A stretch of DNA of 64,000 bases. It comes from Pseudovibrio zosterae. Its GTDB lineage: Bacteria > Pseudomonadota > Alphaproteobacteria > Rhizobiales > Stappiaceae. A program made the translations under genes and the position numbers. The stretch's first letter is position 1; every line of letters begins with the position of its first letter. Where the stretch lies: assembly GCF_033843645.1 (NCBI RefSeq), contig NZ_JAWXVZ010000001.1, forward strand, positions 520,970 to 584,969. Reading direction: 5' to 3'. Positions 53,531-62,838 of the stretch are shown piece by piece. Below the pieces are notes generated by a model that was not told the origin of the DNA, did not search any database, and saw nothing but the letters and a program-made list of their open reading frames with translations.

Positions 53531-56371
53531 TTATTCGGTTAGTACCCGTTGCGGCGGGAATGTGATCTCGGCAAGTGTACCCACGCCTTCTTCAGATTCT
53601 ATTGCAAACATTGCTCTATTTGCTTCGGCAAGGGCCTTTGTCAGCGGCAGTCCCAGCCCGCTGCCGCGCACTTCCGGCGACGGGTTGATCTGGCGGAACG
53701 GCTGCATGGCGGCATCAAGGTCCGACGGGCTCATGCCTCGGCCAGTGTCTCGCACACGCAGCATCACTTCACCAGTCGGCTCCAGAGCAAGCGAGACAAT
53801 CACTTGCCCACCCGCCTTGTTGAACTTGATGGCATTGGAAAGCAGGTTCAGCGTGATTTGCCTCAGCGCGCGCGGGTCCGCCACGATCCGCGGTACAGAA
53901 CTTGGCAGGCTGGCGCGAATGATCACTTTTTCCCGGTTTGCCTGTGGCTGCAACAGTGCCACGCATTCGCGAATGGTTTCGGCGGCAGACACGGCCTCAA
54001 AGGACAGCTCCATATGGCCCGCTTCAATCTTGGCAAGATCGAGAAGGTCGTTGAGCAGACTCATGATGTGAGTGCCGGACCGGTGAATGTCGGCGAGGTA
54101 TTCCTTGTAGCGGTCGCTGCCCAGCTCGCCAAACCGTTCTTCCTGCATCACCTCGGCAAAGCCGATGATGGCATTCAGCGGTGTCCGGATCTCATGGCTG
54201 ATCTTGGCAAGGAAGTCCGACTTCTGCGCATTGGAGCTTTCCGCTTCCTTGCGCGCCGAAATCAGTTCTTCTTCCGCAGTCTTCCACTGTGTGATGTCGC
54301 GGATCACGGCGCAATATTTGGAGCTTTCATCGGTGCTCACATGACCCATTGTCATGAACAACGGAATGAGGCCGCCATTGCTGGCCTTGCCGATCACTTC
54401 CCGGCCATCGTTCAAAAGGCTTGCAACACCGTTGGAGGCGAGGCCTTCAAGATAATCAAGGGCATCCCGGTGGCTTTCAGGAGCCAGATAGTCCGTCAGT
54501 GGCGCGCCGATAATTTCATCGGGCTCGGCGGAAAACAGCGCCTGCGCTGAGTAGTTCGCCGTCAAGATGCGCCCGTCGCGGGAAAGGACCAGCACGCCAT
54601 CGGTCGCTGTCTCCAGTACGGACTCCAGCTCCATCACACGGTTCTTGAGGTCGGCAGCTTCCGCGCTCGGTGCGGCAGTTTCAACCACTCCGGGGGCTGG
54701 TGCGGCGGGGCTTGCGACTTCCGGCTTCAAGCTCAGAGAAATCATGAGGGCTTGGCCCCCGTTCCACGGCACCGAATGCATACGGGCGTCAACCGGACGA
54801 ACGCCGCCTGTTCCAAGGCGAACATGCATGATCCGGTCCAGCGTTTCCGCTGGCGGGGCAGGGCACTCCTCTGGTTCGGCAAAAATCGCTTCCAGTCCAC
54901 CCGCTTTTTGCAGGGCTTCAAACCGGTCGTAGCCCAGCAGCTCCAGCAGTGTGTCGTTTGCGTAGACCACATCGCGGTCGCGCACAATGGCAACGCCAAT
55001 AGGCAACCGGTCCAGAAGCCGCGGATCGATCGGACTTGCCTGCGGTTTGTCCGGAATCCGCCCCGGTGCCTGCTGCCGCGCTGCCGCTTCGCCTTCCAGC
55101 TCATGGCGTGGCCGCTGCGTAACAACGCGTGTCACATTATCTGCCGGAGCAGGGGCAGAAGACTCCGTAACAGGGCGCTTCACCTCCGGCTGTGTCTGTG
55201 GGGCGGCGGCAGGCGCAGGCGCTTCGGCAGCAGGTCGTTTGTTGTCCTGCGGCGCGGGGCGCTTGTTCACCTCACTTGGCTTAGGGGCACCTGTTGTTGC
55301 ACCCAAAGCATCGGCAATTTTATTGAAAGCGTCTTGCTCAGGTTTGGAAAGCCCAGCCATTGCATTGCTTTCAATGCTGCTGTTGGTGCGCTCTACAAAC
55401 TTGACGATGTTGCTCGTCAGATCGAACAGGCTCTTGGGGCCTCTGCCCTGGTACTTCTTTGGCGCGTCAGGCAGGTCGGCTATCGCTTTGGCAAAAGCGT
55501 CCATCCCTGCATCAGGTGAGGGCTGGTCGTCATCATCACGCTTGAACGGCACAATCTCGTCTTCCGCCGCCCGTTCCAAAGCCTCATGAATTTGCGGGTC
55601 TTCCTCGTGAGGTGCATGGTCTGTCGAGGCTTGCTCGTGTGCTTCGGTTGCCTCTGGTGTCGCCTCTGCGCAGACTTCGGTGTCCGCTTCAGGTTCCGCA
55701 ATGTCAGCTTCCGGAGCGCTATCCGCAATCGTGAAGGCGTCAGGCTCAAAGCCGTCATCGCCGATCACATCGGCCAGCTCGCTCAGCTTGGCGTCTTCCA
55801 GCTCGTGCTCGGCAGCAGGTGCTTGTTCGCTCACCGGGGGTTCAGCCGGAGAAACCTGCTCAGTTTGCGGGGGCAGGGCTTCAGTCGGTGTTGCTTTCTC
55901 CGCGACCGCCTCAACTTCGGGCGCTTCCTCAACGGGTGCTTCAGCTGCAACGGGCGCTGCAACGGGTGAAGCCGCCAATGCGGTCAGCGGATCAACATAG
56001 CGCGCGCTCTCGCGGGCCTGCACGCTTCGGATCATGCCAAAGCCGTTGTAGCCCGTCAGCTTGCCATCCTCGTCAAACACGGGCTGCGCTGCCAGATCAA
56101 TCGGAACACACAGGGTGGAGTTGCACACCGGCCAAAGAACAGTTTTCCCGCTGAAGGCACGCTGCTTGTTCAGAGCCTTGTACAGGTCATGAGGCAAGTC
56201 GACATTCAGGGCCTCCGCAACCTCAGGGAACTTGCGTCCCACAAGAACTGCGTCCTGCGGTCCAACATTGTCCATGAAAGGTGCAGAAAACTCCTTGAAT
56301 TGAAGTTCTCCATCCATTTGCCAGGCGAAATGTACAGGCCGCTGACGGCGTTTGAATACAAAGTCAGCCAC
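53531..56371 (-). CDS. PAS sensor histidine kinase, PdhS/PleC-DivJ family
   Basis: 946 residues from GTG 56371, with GGGGAAG upstream. Residues 1-135 form a conserved N-terminal domain; 140-300 is a Glu/Ala/Pro-rich acidic linker and 300-440 a Pro/Ala/Gln-rich linker, both likely disordered. Two PAS domains follow (about 445-555 and 570-690). HisKA has KISHEIRTPLNAIIGFAEVM, then GELGSDRYKEYLADIHRSG, the signature of the DivJ/PleC/PdhS group that acts on DivK. The ATPase domain shows NLLSNAIKFN, DTGRGM and GSGLGLPL. No membrane helices are seen. Likely a cell-cycle or polarity kinase with cytoplasmic or polar location; the exact PdhS paralogue is not assigned. Confidence 0.87.
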   Translation of the reverse strand: MADFVFKRRQRPVHFAWQMDGELQFKEFSAPFMDNVGPQDAVLVGRKFPEVAEALNVDLPHDLYKALNKQRAFSGKTVLWPVCNSTLCVPIDLAAQPVFDEDGKLTGYNGFGMIRSVQARESARYVDPLTALAASPVAAPVAAEAPVEEAPEVEAVAEKATPTEALPPQTEQVSPAEPPVSEQAPAAEHELEDAKLSELADVIGDDGFEPDAFTIADSAPEADIAEPEADTEVCAEATPEATEAHEQASTDHAPHEEDPQIHEALERAAEDEIVPFKRDDDDQPSPDAGMDAFAKAIADLPDAPKKYQGRGPKSLFDLTSNIVKFVERTNSSIESNAMAGLSKPEQDAFNKIADALGATTGAPKPSEVNKRPAPQDNKRPAAEAPAPAAAPQTQPEVKRPVTESSAPAPADNVTRVVTQRPRHELEGEAAARQQAPGRIPDKPQASPIDPRLLDRLPIGVAIVRDRDVVYANDTLLELLGYDRFEALQKAGGLEAIFAEPEECPAPPAETLDRIMHVRLGTGGVRPVDARMHSVPWNGGQALMISLSLKPEVASPAAPAPGVVETAAPSAEAADLKNRVMELESVLETATDGVLVLSRDGRILTANYSAQALFSAEPDEIIGAPLTDYLAPESHRDALDYLEGLASNGVASLLNDGREVIGKASNGGLIPLFMTMGHVSTDESSKYCAVIRDITQWKTAEEELISARKEAESSNAQKSDFLAKISHEIRTPLNAIIGFAEVMQEERFGELGSDRYKEYLADIHRSGTHIMSLLNDLLDLAKIEAGHMELSFEAVSAAETIRECVALLQPQANREKVIIRASLPSSVPRIVADPRALRQITLNLLSNAIKFNKAGGQVIVSLALEPTGEVMLRVRDTGRGMSPSDLDAAMQPFRQINPSPEVRGSGLGLPLTKALAEANRAMFAIESEEGVGTLAEITFPPQRVLTE

Positions 56372-56719
56372 TTTTACTTCCCCTTGTCTGGCAGTGATCC
56401 GGAATACCCATTGTTTATAATGATCTACCGTAAATTTAGTCCCGTGTCAGCGGGGAGCGTCACAACATACTACTGAGTTTCGGGCAACTCGATAAGCGAA
56501 GAATTCGACCATTCCATGCTCTGTTTAATGAACACCTATAGAAATTGATGAATGGGGTGCAAACAAGCGGTTTTCCAGCGTTTTTTCAAATGGCGTCATG
56601 CTTGCCCCGGTGTCCCCCTTGGTCTTATTGTTTCCCAGGTGATCTAGAGTAAGGTGTAATAACTGAGCCATATTTCACTGGCAAAGTACTCAGGGTTGTA
56701 AAAGTGGAGGAGGGAGAGC
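56372..56719. other. Region between the kinase and first phasin genes
   Basis: About 350 bases carrying divergent promoters. TTATAAT at 56415-56421 could be a -10 on the plus strand. A strong GGAGGAGGGAG ribosome site lies just before 56720. No other structure seen. Confidence 0.4.
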
Positions 56720-57106
56720 ATGTCTCAGGATAAGATGTCCTTTGAAATTCCAGAGCAGATGCGTGACATGGCCGACAAAAGTCTCGAGCAGGCAAAGAAA
56801 GCCTTCGAGGATTACGTCTCAATGACCCATGGAACGTTGGGCAACATTGAAGCGGCGGCGACTACCGCACAGTCAGAAGGCGCGGAGCTGAACAAGCAGG
56901 CCGTTGCGTTCGCGGAAGAAAACATTTCTTCGGCATTCGACTACGCGCAAAAGCTGTGCGCTGCAACATCCTACAATGAACTCATGGAGCTGAACAAAGC
57001 TTTCATGGAAAAGCAGATGCAGATTGCAGGTGAGCAGGCCCGAGTCATGAGCGACAAGACAGCTCATGCAGCCAGTGAAACAGCAAAGAAATTCACTGAA
57101 AAATAA
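56720..57106 (+). CDS. phaP: Phasin family protein, copy 1
   Basis: 128 residues, mostly amphipathic helix, with one phasin_2-type domain: QMRDMADKSLEQAKKAFEDYVSMTHGTL, then AFAEENISSAFDYAQKLCAATSYNELMELNKAFMEKQMQIAGEQARVM. Phasins coat polyhydroxyalkanoate granules. GGAGGAGGGAG is an unusually strong ribosome site, consistent with an abundant protein. A terminator follows, then a second phasin gene. No PHA synthase is in the window. Confidence 0.9.
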   Translation: MSQDKMSFEIPEQMRDMADKSLEQAKKAFEDYVSMTHGTLGNIEAAATTAQSEGAELNKQAVAFAEENISSAFDYAQKLCAATSYNELMELNKAFMEKQMQIAGEQARVMSDKTAHAASETAKKFTEK

Positions 57107-57148
57107 TCGACAATGCGGCCTCGCGGGCGTTGTATTGGATCTGGTTTG

Positions 57149-57188
57149 TTGTGCGGTGCAAAAATATGTTGCGCCGCACAATTTTTTT
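57149..57188 (+). terminator. Terminator after first phasin
   Basis: TTGTGCGGTGCA (57149-57160) pairs imperfectly with TGCGCCGCACAA (57170-57182 region), followed by TTTTTTT. Confidence 0.8.
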
Positions 57189-57284
57189 GAGTAAGTTACT
57201 CGAAAGTGACGTTACAGGAACATGAGTCCATTTGCACGCGTCACTCAGAATTTATCGAAATCAAATGAAGTCTAGGAGTTGAAG

Positions 57285-57788
57285 ATGTCCGAAACTGCAA
57301 CTGCAACGTCAAAGCCCGCTGCAAAAGCTCGGACCGCGAAAGCGTCTACCTCCAAAACCGCTGAGAAAGAGGTTTTCTCCATGCCTACAGTAGAAATGCC
57401 AGCAGTATTCCGCGAAATGACCGAGAAGGGCGTTGATTCCGCTCGCGAAGCCTATGCCAAGATGAAGACCGCTTCTGAAGAGGCAACAGGCCGCATGGAA
57501 GAGACCATCGAGGTCACCCGTGAAGGTCTTTACGACATGAACATCAAGGCAGTCGACGCTGCTCAGGAAAACGCCAACGCCATGTTCTCTCACATGAAGG
57601 ACATGTTCGGCGCAAAGACAGTGTCTGAAGCAATTGAGCTGCAGTCCACATTCATGCGCAAGCAGTATGACGCGCTGACCAATCAGGCGAAGGACATGCA
57701 GGAATCTGCTGCCAAGCTTGCGAACTCCGTCAGCGAGCCTGCAAAGACTGCTTTCGAAAAAGCAATGAAGGAAAGCAAGGTTCTCTAA
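57285..57788 (+). CDS. phaP: Phasin family protein, copy 2
   Basis: 167 residues from ATG 57285, with TAGGAG six bases upstream. A Lys/Ala/Thr-rich N-terminal tail (about 30 residues, TSKPAAKARTAKASTSK) may bind DNA, as histone-like tails of some phasins do. The phasin domain follows: VDSAREAYAKMKTASEEATGRMEETIEVTREGLYDMN and EAIELQSTFMRKQYDALTNQAKDM. It is only distantly like copy 1. Likely granule surface protein. Confidence 0.9.
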   Translation: MSETATATSKPAAKARTAKASTSKTAEKEVFSMPTVEMPAVFREMTEKGVDSAREAYAKMKTASEEATGRMEETIEVTREGLYDMNIKAVDAAQENANAMFSHMKDMFGAKTVSEAIELQSTFMRKQYDALTNQAKDMQESAAKLANSVSEPAKTAFEKAMKESKVL

Positions 57789-57830
57789 GCCGTCTAGGCT
57801 TCCCCTTGTGAACTGATGCTTGGTTGAAAT

Positions 57831-57898
57831 CCACAGAACGTCGCCGTTGAGACTCGTTGTTAGTACGTGTGTTTCTTAAAAAAAGCGGCGTTCTGTGG
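57831..57898 (+). repeat. Long inverted repeat after second phasin
   Basis: CCACAGAACG-TCG-CCG (57831-57846) faces CGGCGTTCTGTGG (57886-57898), 13 pairs with a 3-base bulge and about 40 bases between. It is followed by ACTTTCTG. It may be the phasin terminator or an mRNA stabiliser. Confidence 0.5.
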
Positions 57899-57972
57899 AC
57901 TTTCTGAAAATTTAATTTCTGCCCCTCTTGCCAAGCCAAAAATCTGCGCCTATGTTCCGCCCCACTTGCCAA

Positions 57973-58049
57973 GCAGACGTAGCTCAGTTGGTTAGAGCGT
58001 CGGATTGTGGCTCCGAAGGTCGGTGGTTCGAATCCACTCGTCTGTACCA
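57973..58049 (+). tRNA. tRNA-His (anticodon GTG)
   Basis: 77 bases with encoded CCA. Acceptor GCAGACG pairs with CGTCTGT (terminal G-T pair), D-arm GCTC/GAGC, anticodon stem TCGGA/TCCGA around TTGTGGC, T-arm GGTGG/CCACT. The discriminator base is A73 and no extra G-1 opposite C73 is encoded. That is unlike most bacterial tRNA-His but known in one clade of alphaproteobacteria, whose HisRS changed to match. Confidence 0.96.
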
Positions 58050-58185
58050 TTCTTCCGCTTGGCAAGTAATCTCCCCCAAATCAAATAGAATGCATTAAGC
58101 CCTTCAGGCCGCTTGCGTCTTTCGCTTTGCCGCGCGGCATGTCTGCGCTTACTCTCAAGCCGAAGTTTTGCTTTGGGAGGCGCTG

Positions 58186-58917
58186 ATGAAACGCATTGCC
58201 GCGCAGGATTGGTACCGCACAAAACGCCTGGCAGATGGTGTCACGCTCATCTTTGAGCCCTTCATCAAAGCGTTTTACCGCTGCAACATATGGCACATTC
58301 GGGGCCGCGATCGTGATGTGTTGGTCGACAGCGGCATGGGGGTCGTGTCCTTGCGCCAGTGGGTGCCGTTGGTCACGGAAAAGAATTTGCTCGCCGTTGC
58401 CAGCCACACCCACTTCGACCACATCGGCTGCCACCACGAGTTTGCCGAGCGCGCAGTGCATCAAGCTGAAGTGCAGCTTCTAAGCGCGCCAACACGGGCC
58501 AACACGCTGGCCGATCCTTATGTTTCCCTTGAGATTTTTGAGGCGCTTCCGCCTGAGCCCTTTGCCTCCAACGCCTATGCTGTGAGGCCTGCGGCACCCA
58601 CGCAGATTCTCAATGACCACGACATCATCGATTTGGGAGATCGTCGTCTGGAGGTCATTCACACACCAGGCCACAGTCCGGGCGGCATCGCTTTATGGGA
58701 AGCGGCCACCCAAACCCTTTTCGCGGGCGATATTGTCTATGATGGGCCGTTGGTGGAAGATCTTTATCACAGCAACGCGCAGGACTATGCCCAGTCCATG
58801 AAGCGCCTTTTGGAGCTGCCAGTGCGCTGCGTTCATGCTGGACATTTTCCAAGCTACAGCGGCGAGCGCCACCGGCAGATCATCCGTCAGTGGCTCAAAG
58901 ACAAGGAGCAGACTTAG
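58186..58917 (+). CDS. Metallo-beta-lactamase fold hydrolase
   Basis: 243 residues from ATG 58186 with GGGAGG upstream. HTHFDH (74-79) is the metal site, with HTPGHSPGGIAL, FAGDIVYDG and HAGHFPSY giving the other ligands. The family covers glyoxalase II-like thioesterases, lactonases and others; the substrate here is open. A quorum-quenching lactonase is possible but has no specific support. It ends convergently, overlapping the next gene by four bases. Confidence 0.9.
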   Translation: MKRIAAQDWYRTKRLADGVTLIFEPFIKAFYRCNIWHIRGRDRDVLVDSGMGVVSLRQWVPLVTEKNLLAVASHTHFDHIGCHHEFAERAVHQAEVQLLSAPTRANTLADPYVSLEIFEALPPEPFASNAYAVRPAAPTQILNDHDIIDLGDRRLEVIHTPGHSPGGIALWEAATQTLFAGDIVYDGPLVEDLYHSNAQDYAQSMKRLLELPVRCVHAGHFPSYSGERHRQIIRQWLKDKEQT

Positions 58918-60566
58918 CTGCTTGGCCCAAAACTCTCTTTATGAATGTGCGCGCTTGGAACGCCTGCTGCGACCAGCCCATCAATCACGCTGCTCATGAA
59001 GCCGGCCGGGCCACAGAGATAATAATGCGCCTCCGGATCGGATAGGGTGGTGGCAATCTCGGTGCCATCCAACCGGCCAACCGCATCATAGTCCACGCCA
59101 CGCCGATCTCGTTCAAGCGGCTGGCTGTAGCGCACATGAACGCTTGCGTTCCCGTGACGCGCCGCTGCCGAGCGCGCCTCCTGTTTCAAGGCGTGGGTGC
59201 TGCCGTTCTGCGTGCTGTGAAAGAACCACAGCTTTTGCTGTTTTCGGTCTCGGGCCGCTTCATGCAACATGCTCAACTGCGGCGTAACGCCAACGCCCGC
59301 GCTGATCAGCACAATAGGCCCCACCGCATTCTCCAGCACAAAGTCGCCCATCGGTGCTTTGGCAGAAACAAGGCTGCCTACGTCCAGTCCCTCATGCAGG
59401 AATGTGGAGGCAATACCACCGGGTGCCCTTTTCACGCTGATGCGATAGCCTTCTTCCCAAGGGTCACCGGAAAGCGAATAAGTTCGGGTCACCAGCTGTG
59501 TGTGGCCCGGCACCTCCAGTGAGAGCGGCAAGTACTGTCCCGCCTTGAACGCCGGTAGTGCGGCACCATCCGCAGCTTTCAAATAAAGCGACAGGATGCT
59601 CGCGGTTTCCATCTCCTTCTTTGTCACCGTCAAATCCAGCCGGTTTTCTTGCGCAACACGCCAGCGCAGCGGCAACGCCTGCGGCAGCTCAACTGCCTCA
59701 TCCACTGTAAACACCAGCATGCGCCGCGCCCCGGCCTGTTGTTGTTTCGCGTTCGGGGTCCAGTCAATTTCAATGGTGCCGGTCAGCTGCAACAAGCTGC
59801 CCGTTGCAAAGTCCACCAGCGTAACGCCCGCCCGTGGGTCCAGAACAAGGTTGCCAATGGTGTTGAAGTGATTGTTGCCTGCATAGTCGGGGAACCGAAA
59901 CTGTCGGTGGTTCAGGACTTCAACAAAACCCGGGGCACCTCCGCGATGAGACGCGTCAAGGCCTGCGCTGGGGTGAGTTTCCTCCCCGACATGGCCACTG
60001 CCTATAAAGAAAGTGTCGGTCCCAGCGATCCACGCTTGCTGACGCTCTGAAAGGTTCCGGCTGCGTCGCACCTTTCCCGGCCTGCTTTCCGGCGCATGGA
60101 ACAAGGTTCGTTCTGTGATGAATTGCGGGCAGTTGCCAAAACTCTGGCGCACGTCAAACTGCAGGGTGCCGTTCTCGGTTTGCGTCAGTTTGCCGTTCAC
60201 CCGGTTTCGTCTGCGCGTAGCCAGTTCAATGCCAAGAAGTCCCACATCAGTGTTTTCAAAGGCGGCCTTGGCCAAGGCATCGTCACGGGGCAATGCGCCC
60301 TTCAGGATGAGCCGAGTGGAGCTGGCGGAAGAAGCAAAGCGCCCGTTGCCGCTCAAGAGGCTCACCCATGGCCGTCCGGTCTCATCGCGGGCCGCCATCA
60401 CAACAAAGGGTTGGTTTTCAAAAAACAACCTGTGCTGGTCTGGCATGAACGGGCGCACGAACTTTCGCGCCATGTCTTCAACGCGCCGAACCCCCAACTT
60501 TTCCTGCACGGCAATCTCGCCCTCATGGAAGGGTGAATCTTCAAGCCTTTTGAGTCTCTTCAACAT
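58914..60566 (-). CDS. PPOX-like flavin domain fused to ferredoxin reductase
   Basis: 550 residues from ATG 60566. The first ~320 residues are a pyridoxamine-phosphate-oxidase-like split barrel (FVVMAARDETGRPWVSLLSG, GNNHFNTIGNLVLDPRAGVTLVDF). The last ~230 are a ferredoxin-NADP reductase fold: TRTYSLSGDPWEEGYRISVKR binds FAD, APMGDF and ISAGVGVTPQLSML bind NAD(P), YLCGPAGFM ends it. Longer relatives continue with a C-terminal 2Fe-2S domain, which is absent. Probably a cytoplasmic flavin electron-transfer protein. It is next to a GST gene on the same strand, which points to stress or xenobiotic metabolism. Confidence 0.88.
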   Translation of the reverse strand: MLKRLKRLEDSPFHEGEIAVQEKLGVRRVEDMARKFVRPFMPDQHRLFFENQPFVVMAARDETGRPWVSLLSGNGRFASSASSTRLILKGALPRDDALAKAAFENTDVGLLGIELATRRRNRVNGKLTQTENGTLQFDVRQSFGNCPQFITERTLFHAPESRPGKVRRSRNLSERQQAWIAGTDTFFIGSGHVGEETHPSAGLDASHRGGAPGFVEVLNHRQFRFPDYAGNNHFNTIGNLVLDPRAGVTLVDFATGSLLQLTGTIEIDWTPNAKQQQAGARRMLVFTVDEAVELPQALPLRWRVAQENRLDLTVTKKEMETASILSLYLKAADGAALPAFKAGQYLPLSLEVPGHTQLVTRTYSLSGDPWEEGYRISVKRAPGGIASTFLHEGLDVGSLVSAKAPMGDFVLENAVGPIVLISAGVGVTPQLSMLHEAARDRKQQKLWFFHSTQNGSTHALKQEARSAAARHGNASVHVRYSQPLERDRRGVDYDAVGRLDGTEIATTLSDPEAHYYLCGPAGFMSSVIDGLVAAGVPSAHIHKESFGPSS

Positions 60567-60633
60567 GGGACTTCTCTTTTTTGAAAAAAAGGTTGTCGGG
60601 TCGGCGTGCCGACCCGATCCGGGCAGGGGCATA

Positions 60634-61254
60634 TCAAGCCGCAAGGCCAACCTTGGTAGCCTGCATTGGCACAAAGCCCGGCAAGGCCTCAATCCGTTTC
60701 AGGTAGGCACGCAGGTTGGCGTAGGGTTCCAGCGAAATGTTGCCCTCAGGCGCATGGGCGCTGTAGGTATAAAGCGCCACATCCGCCACTGTTGGCTTGT
60801 TGGCAGCCACCCAGGTGTTTTCAGCAAGGTGTTTGTCCAGCTGTTCAAACGCCCAGGTTGCCAGCTGCAGTGTGCGTGCCTCTTGCAAGTCAGCGCCAAA
60901 CACAAGGCGTAGCCGCGCCGCCGCCGGGCCGTGGTTGATCTCGCTCGCAGCCAGCGTCAGATATTTGTTCACTTCCGCTTCTTCAATAAGATCCGTTGCC
61001 AGCCAGTGCGGGGCATATTTGCGCGCCAGGTAGACGAGGATGGCGTTGCTGTCGGAAATCACCGCATCGCCATCCACGATCACCGGCACGCGGCCATGGG
61101 GGTTCAAGGTCAGGAAGGGCTCTTTTTTGTGTTCGCCATTTACAAGGTCAACATCCACAAGTTCATGGGGAATGTTGTTCAACGCCAGAAACAGCTCTAC
61201 CCGGTGGCAGTGCCCGGAAAGGGCGTGGCGGTAAACTCGGATTTTGTGCGACAT
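60634..61254 (-). CDS. Glutathione S-transferase
   Basis: 206 residues from ATG 61254 with GGAG upstream. The N-terminal thioredoxin-like domain (HKIRVYRHALSGHCHRVELFL, LNPHGRVPVIVDGDAVISDSNAILVYLA) holds the glutathione site with the cis-Pro in RVPV and the SDSNAI motif. The C-terminal helical domain (KPTVADVALYTY) is normal. Its 67-base gap to the PPOX fusion gene downstream suggests cotranscription. The divergent LysR gene 132 bases away is the likely regulator. Confidence 0.93.
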   Translation of the reverse strand: MSHKIRVYRHALSGHCHRVELFLALNNIPHELVDVDLVNGEHKKEPFLTLNPHGRVPVIVDGDAVISDSNAILVYLARKYAPHWLATDLIEEAEVNKYLTLAASEINHGPAAARLRLVFGADLQEARTLQLATWAFEQLDKHLAENTWVAANKPTVADVALYTYSAHAPEGNISLEPYANLRAYLKRIEALPGFVPMQATKVGLAA

Positions 61255-61386
61255 GATTTGCTCCATCTTTGGCGGTCTTGGCAAGGATGCCGCCGCTGGT
61301 TTCAAAGATGGACTAAGTTATGGCTAAGGATAATCCATCGTGTTATTCAATCACTATGTAGAAATTGGGAATAATCGCGAGGCACC

Positions 61387-62316
61387 ATGGATACCATTGA
61401 TGCAATGCGGGCCTTCGTTGCGGTTGCCAAGGAGGGGTCATTCACAGCCGCAGCGCGTCGCCTCGGCAAATCAACCAAGCTCATCAGCAACCACGTGGCC
61501 TGGCTCGAAGGGCAGCATGACGTGCAGTTGTTCAACCGCACCACGCGCTCAGTCATGCTGACGGATGCAGGGCGAGACTACTTGCTGCGCTGTGAGCCAA
61601 TTCTGGATCAGGTGGACGAACTTTCCGACCTTGCGCAAAAAAAACGGCGGGAGTTGCGCGGCCCCATCCGCATGACAGCGCCCACCTCCTTCGGCAGTCA
61701 ACGCCTGCCAGCCGCACTTGCAGCTTTCATGCATCTGCACAGCAGCGTTGAGGTTGAGCTTATTCTGAATGACAGCCACGTGGCGCTTGTTGAAGAGGGG
61801 TATGATCTTGCGGTGCGGATCGGCACCCCGACAGATTCAACCTTGATGATGAAGCGGCTCTGCCCAATGCCCCTCATCACTTGTGCTGCTCCAGAGTATC
61901 TCGCCCGTTCTGGGGTGCCCGCAGAACCGGCGGACCTCGCTGCCCACAGTTGTCTTCTTGGAAAGTATTTCAATGTTCTGTCCGATTGGACCTACCAGAA
62001 ATCGGATAAAGTGCAGAGCGTGCGCGTCAGCGGCAGGCTCATGTCAAACTCTCCCTCCGCTGGCGCTGCTCTTGCTGCGCAAGGCATCGGCATTGCCCGG
62101 CTGCCGCTTTATGTGGTCCAGCCCTACCTGAAAGACGGTCGCCTCGTTCATCTTCTTCCAGACTATGAGGCCAAAGAATATGGTGTCATGGCGCTGTACC
62201 CGGCCAACCGACATCTGACCGCGCGTGTTCGTGCCCTCATCGACCATCTGGCGGATTACTTCGGCCCTGGCGGCGCAGGTCGCATCACTCTTGATGAGGT
62301 GGCTACAGCTGAATGA
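61387..62316 (+). CDS. LysR family transcriptional regulator
   Basis: 309 residues. MDTIDAMRAFVAVAKEGSFTAAARRLGKSTKLISNHVAWLE is the winged helix-turn-helix of the CrgA/DsdC-like LysR group; LNDSHVALVEEGYDLAVRIG belongs to the effector domain. Divergent from the GST gene, so it probably controls the GST/PPOX pair in response to an unknown ligand. Confidence 0.93.
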   Translation: MDTIDAMRAFVAVAKEGSFTAAARRLGKSTKLISNHVAWLEGQHDVQLFNRTTRSVMLTDAGRDYLLRCEPILDQVDELSDLAQKKRRELRGPIRMTAPTSFGSQRLPAALAAFMHLHSSVEVELILNDSHVALVEEGYDLAVRIGTPTDSTLMMKRLCPMPLITCAAPEYLARSGVPAEPADLAAHSCLLGKYFNVLSDWTYQKSDKVQSVRVSGRLMSNSPSAGAALAAQGIGIARLPLYVVQPYLKDGRLVHLLPDYEAKEYGVMALYPANRHLTARVRALIDHLADYFGPGGAGRITLDEVATAE

Positions 62317-62838
62317 CATGACATGACATGGCATGGTGCTGAAGGGCTAAGCCTGCAGGCAACTCATCTCTGACAGATCCACTTGTAAAGACATTAGCCA
62401 AGATGCTTGCCAACATAAGGCTGCTTAACGCAGCCGCAACGACATCACCCCTCGCCGTTCAGGCGAGGGCCCATGGTGCTTGCTAAGGTGCGTTGAAGCT
62501 ACAGGCAAAAGGACACCTCCGTCGCCTGTTTGCCTCGCCGCCCAATCCGACCCCCAGTTCGACCCCAGTTCGCCCGACCACTTCACCTCCTCTCCAACGC
62601 AGGACATCCCATCTCCGCCGCCGCCTCACTCTCCCGTTGGTCCTTACACCTCTGACGCCGCCGCCACCTCACTCTCCCATCTGTCCCCGCTTCGCCTTTC
62701 TCGGCGTTGTCCCAGACTCAGCACTTTCTCCCTCAGGACTTTCAGCCCCGCCTTTACTCGTGCCGCATCCTCACAACCTTCGCCTCACCCTTACAGCGGT
62801 CATCCCAACCTCTGCTCTCACTGCCCCATCTTGGTGCT

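Noticed and set aside
58186..58917. Quorum-quenching lactonase to match the rpf signalling genes
   Set aside because: The MBL fold alone does not show lactonase activity, and DSF signals are not lactones.
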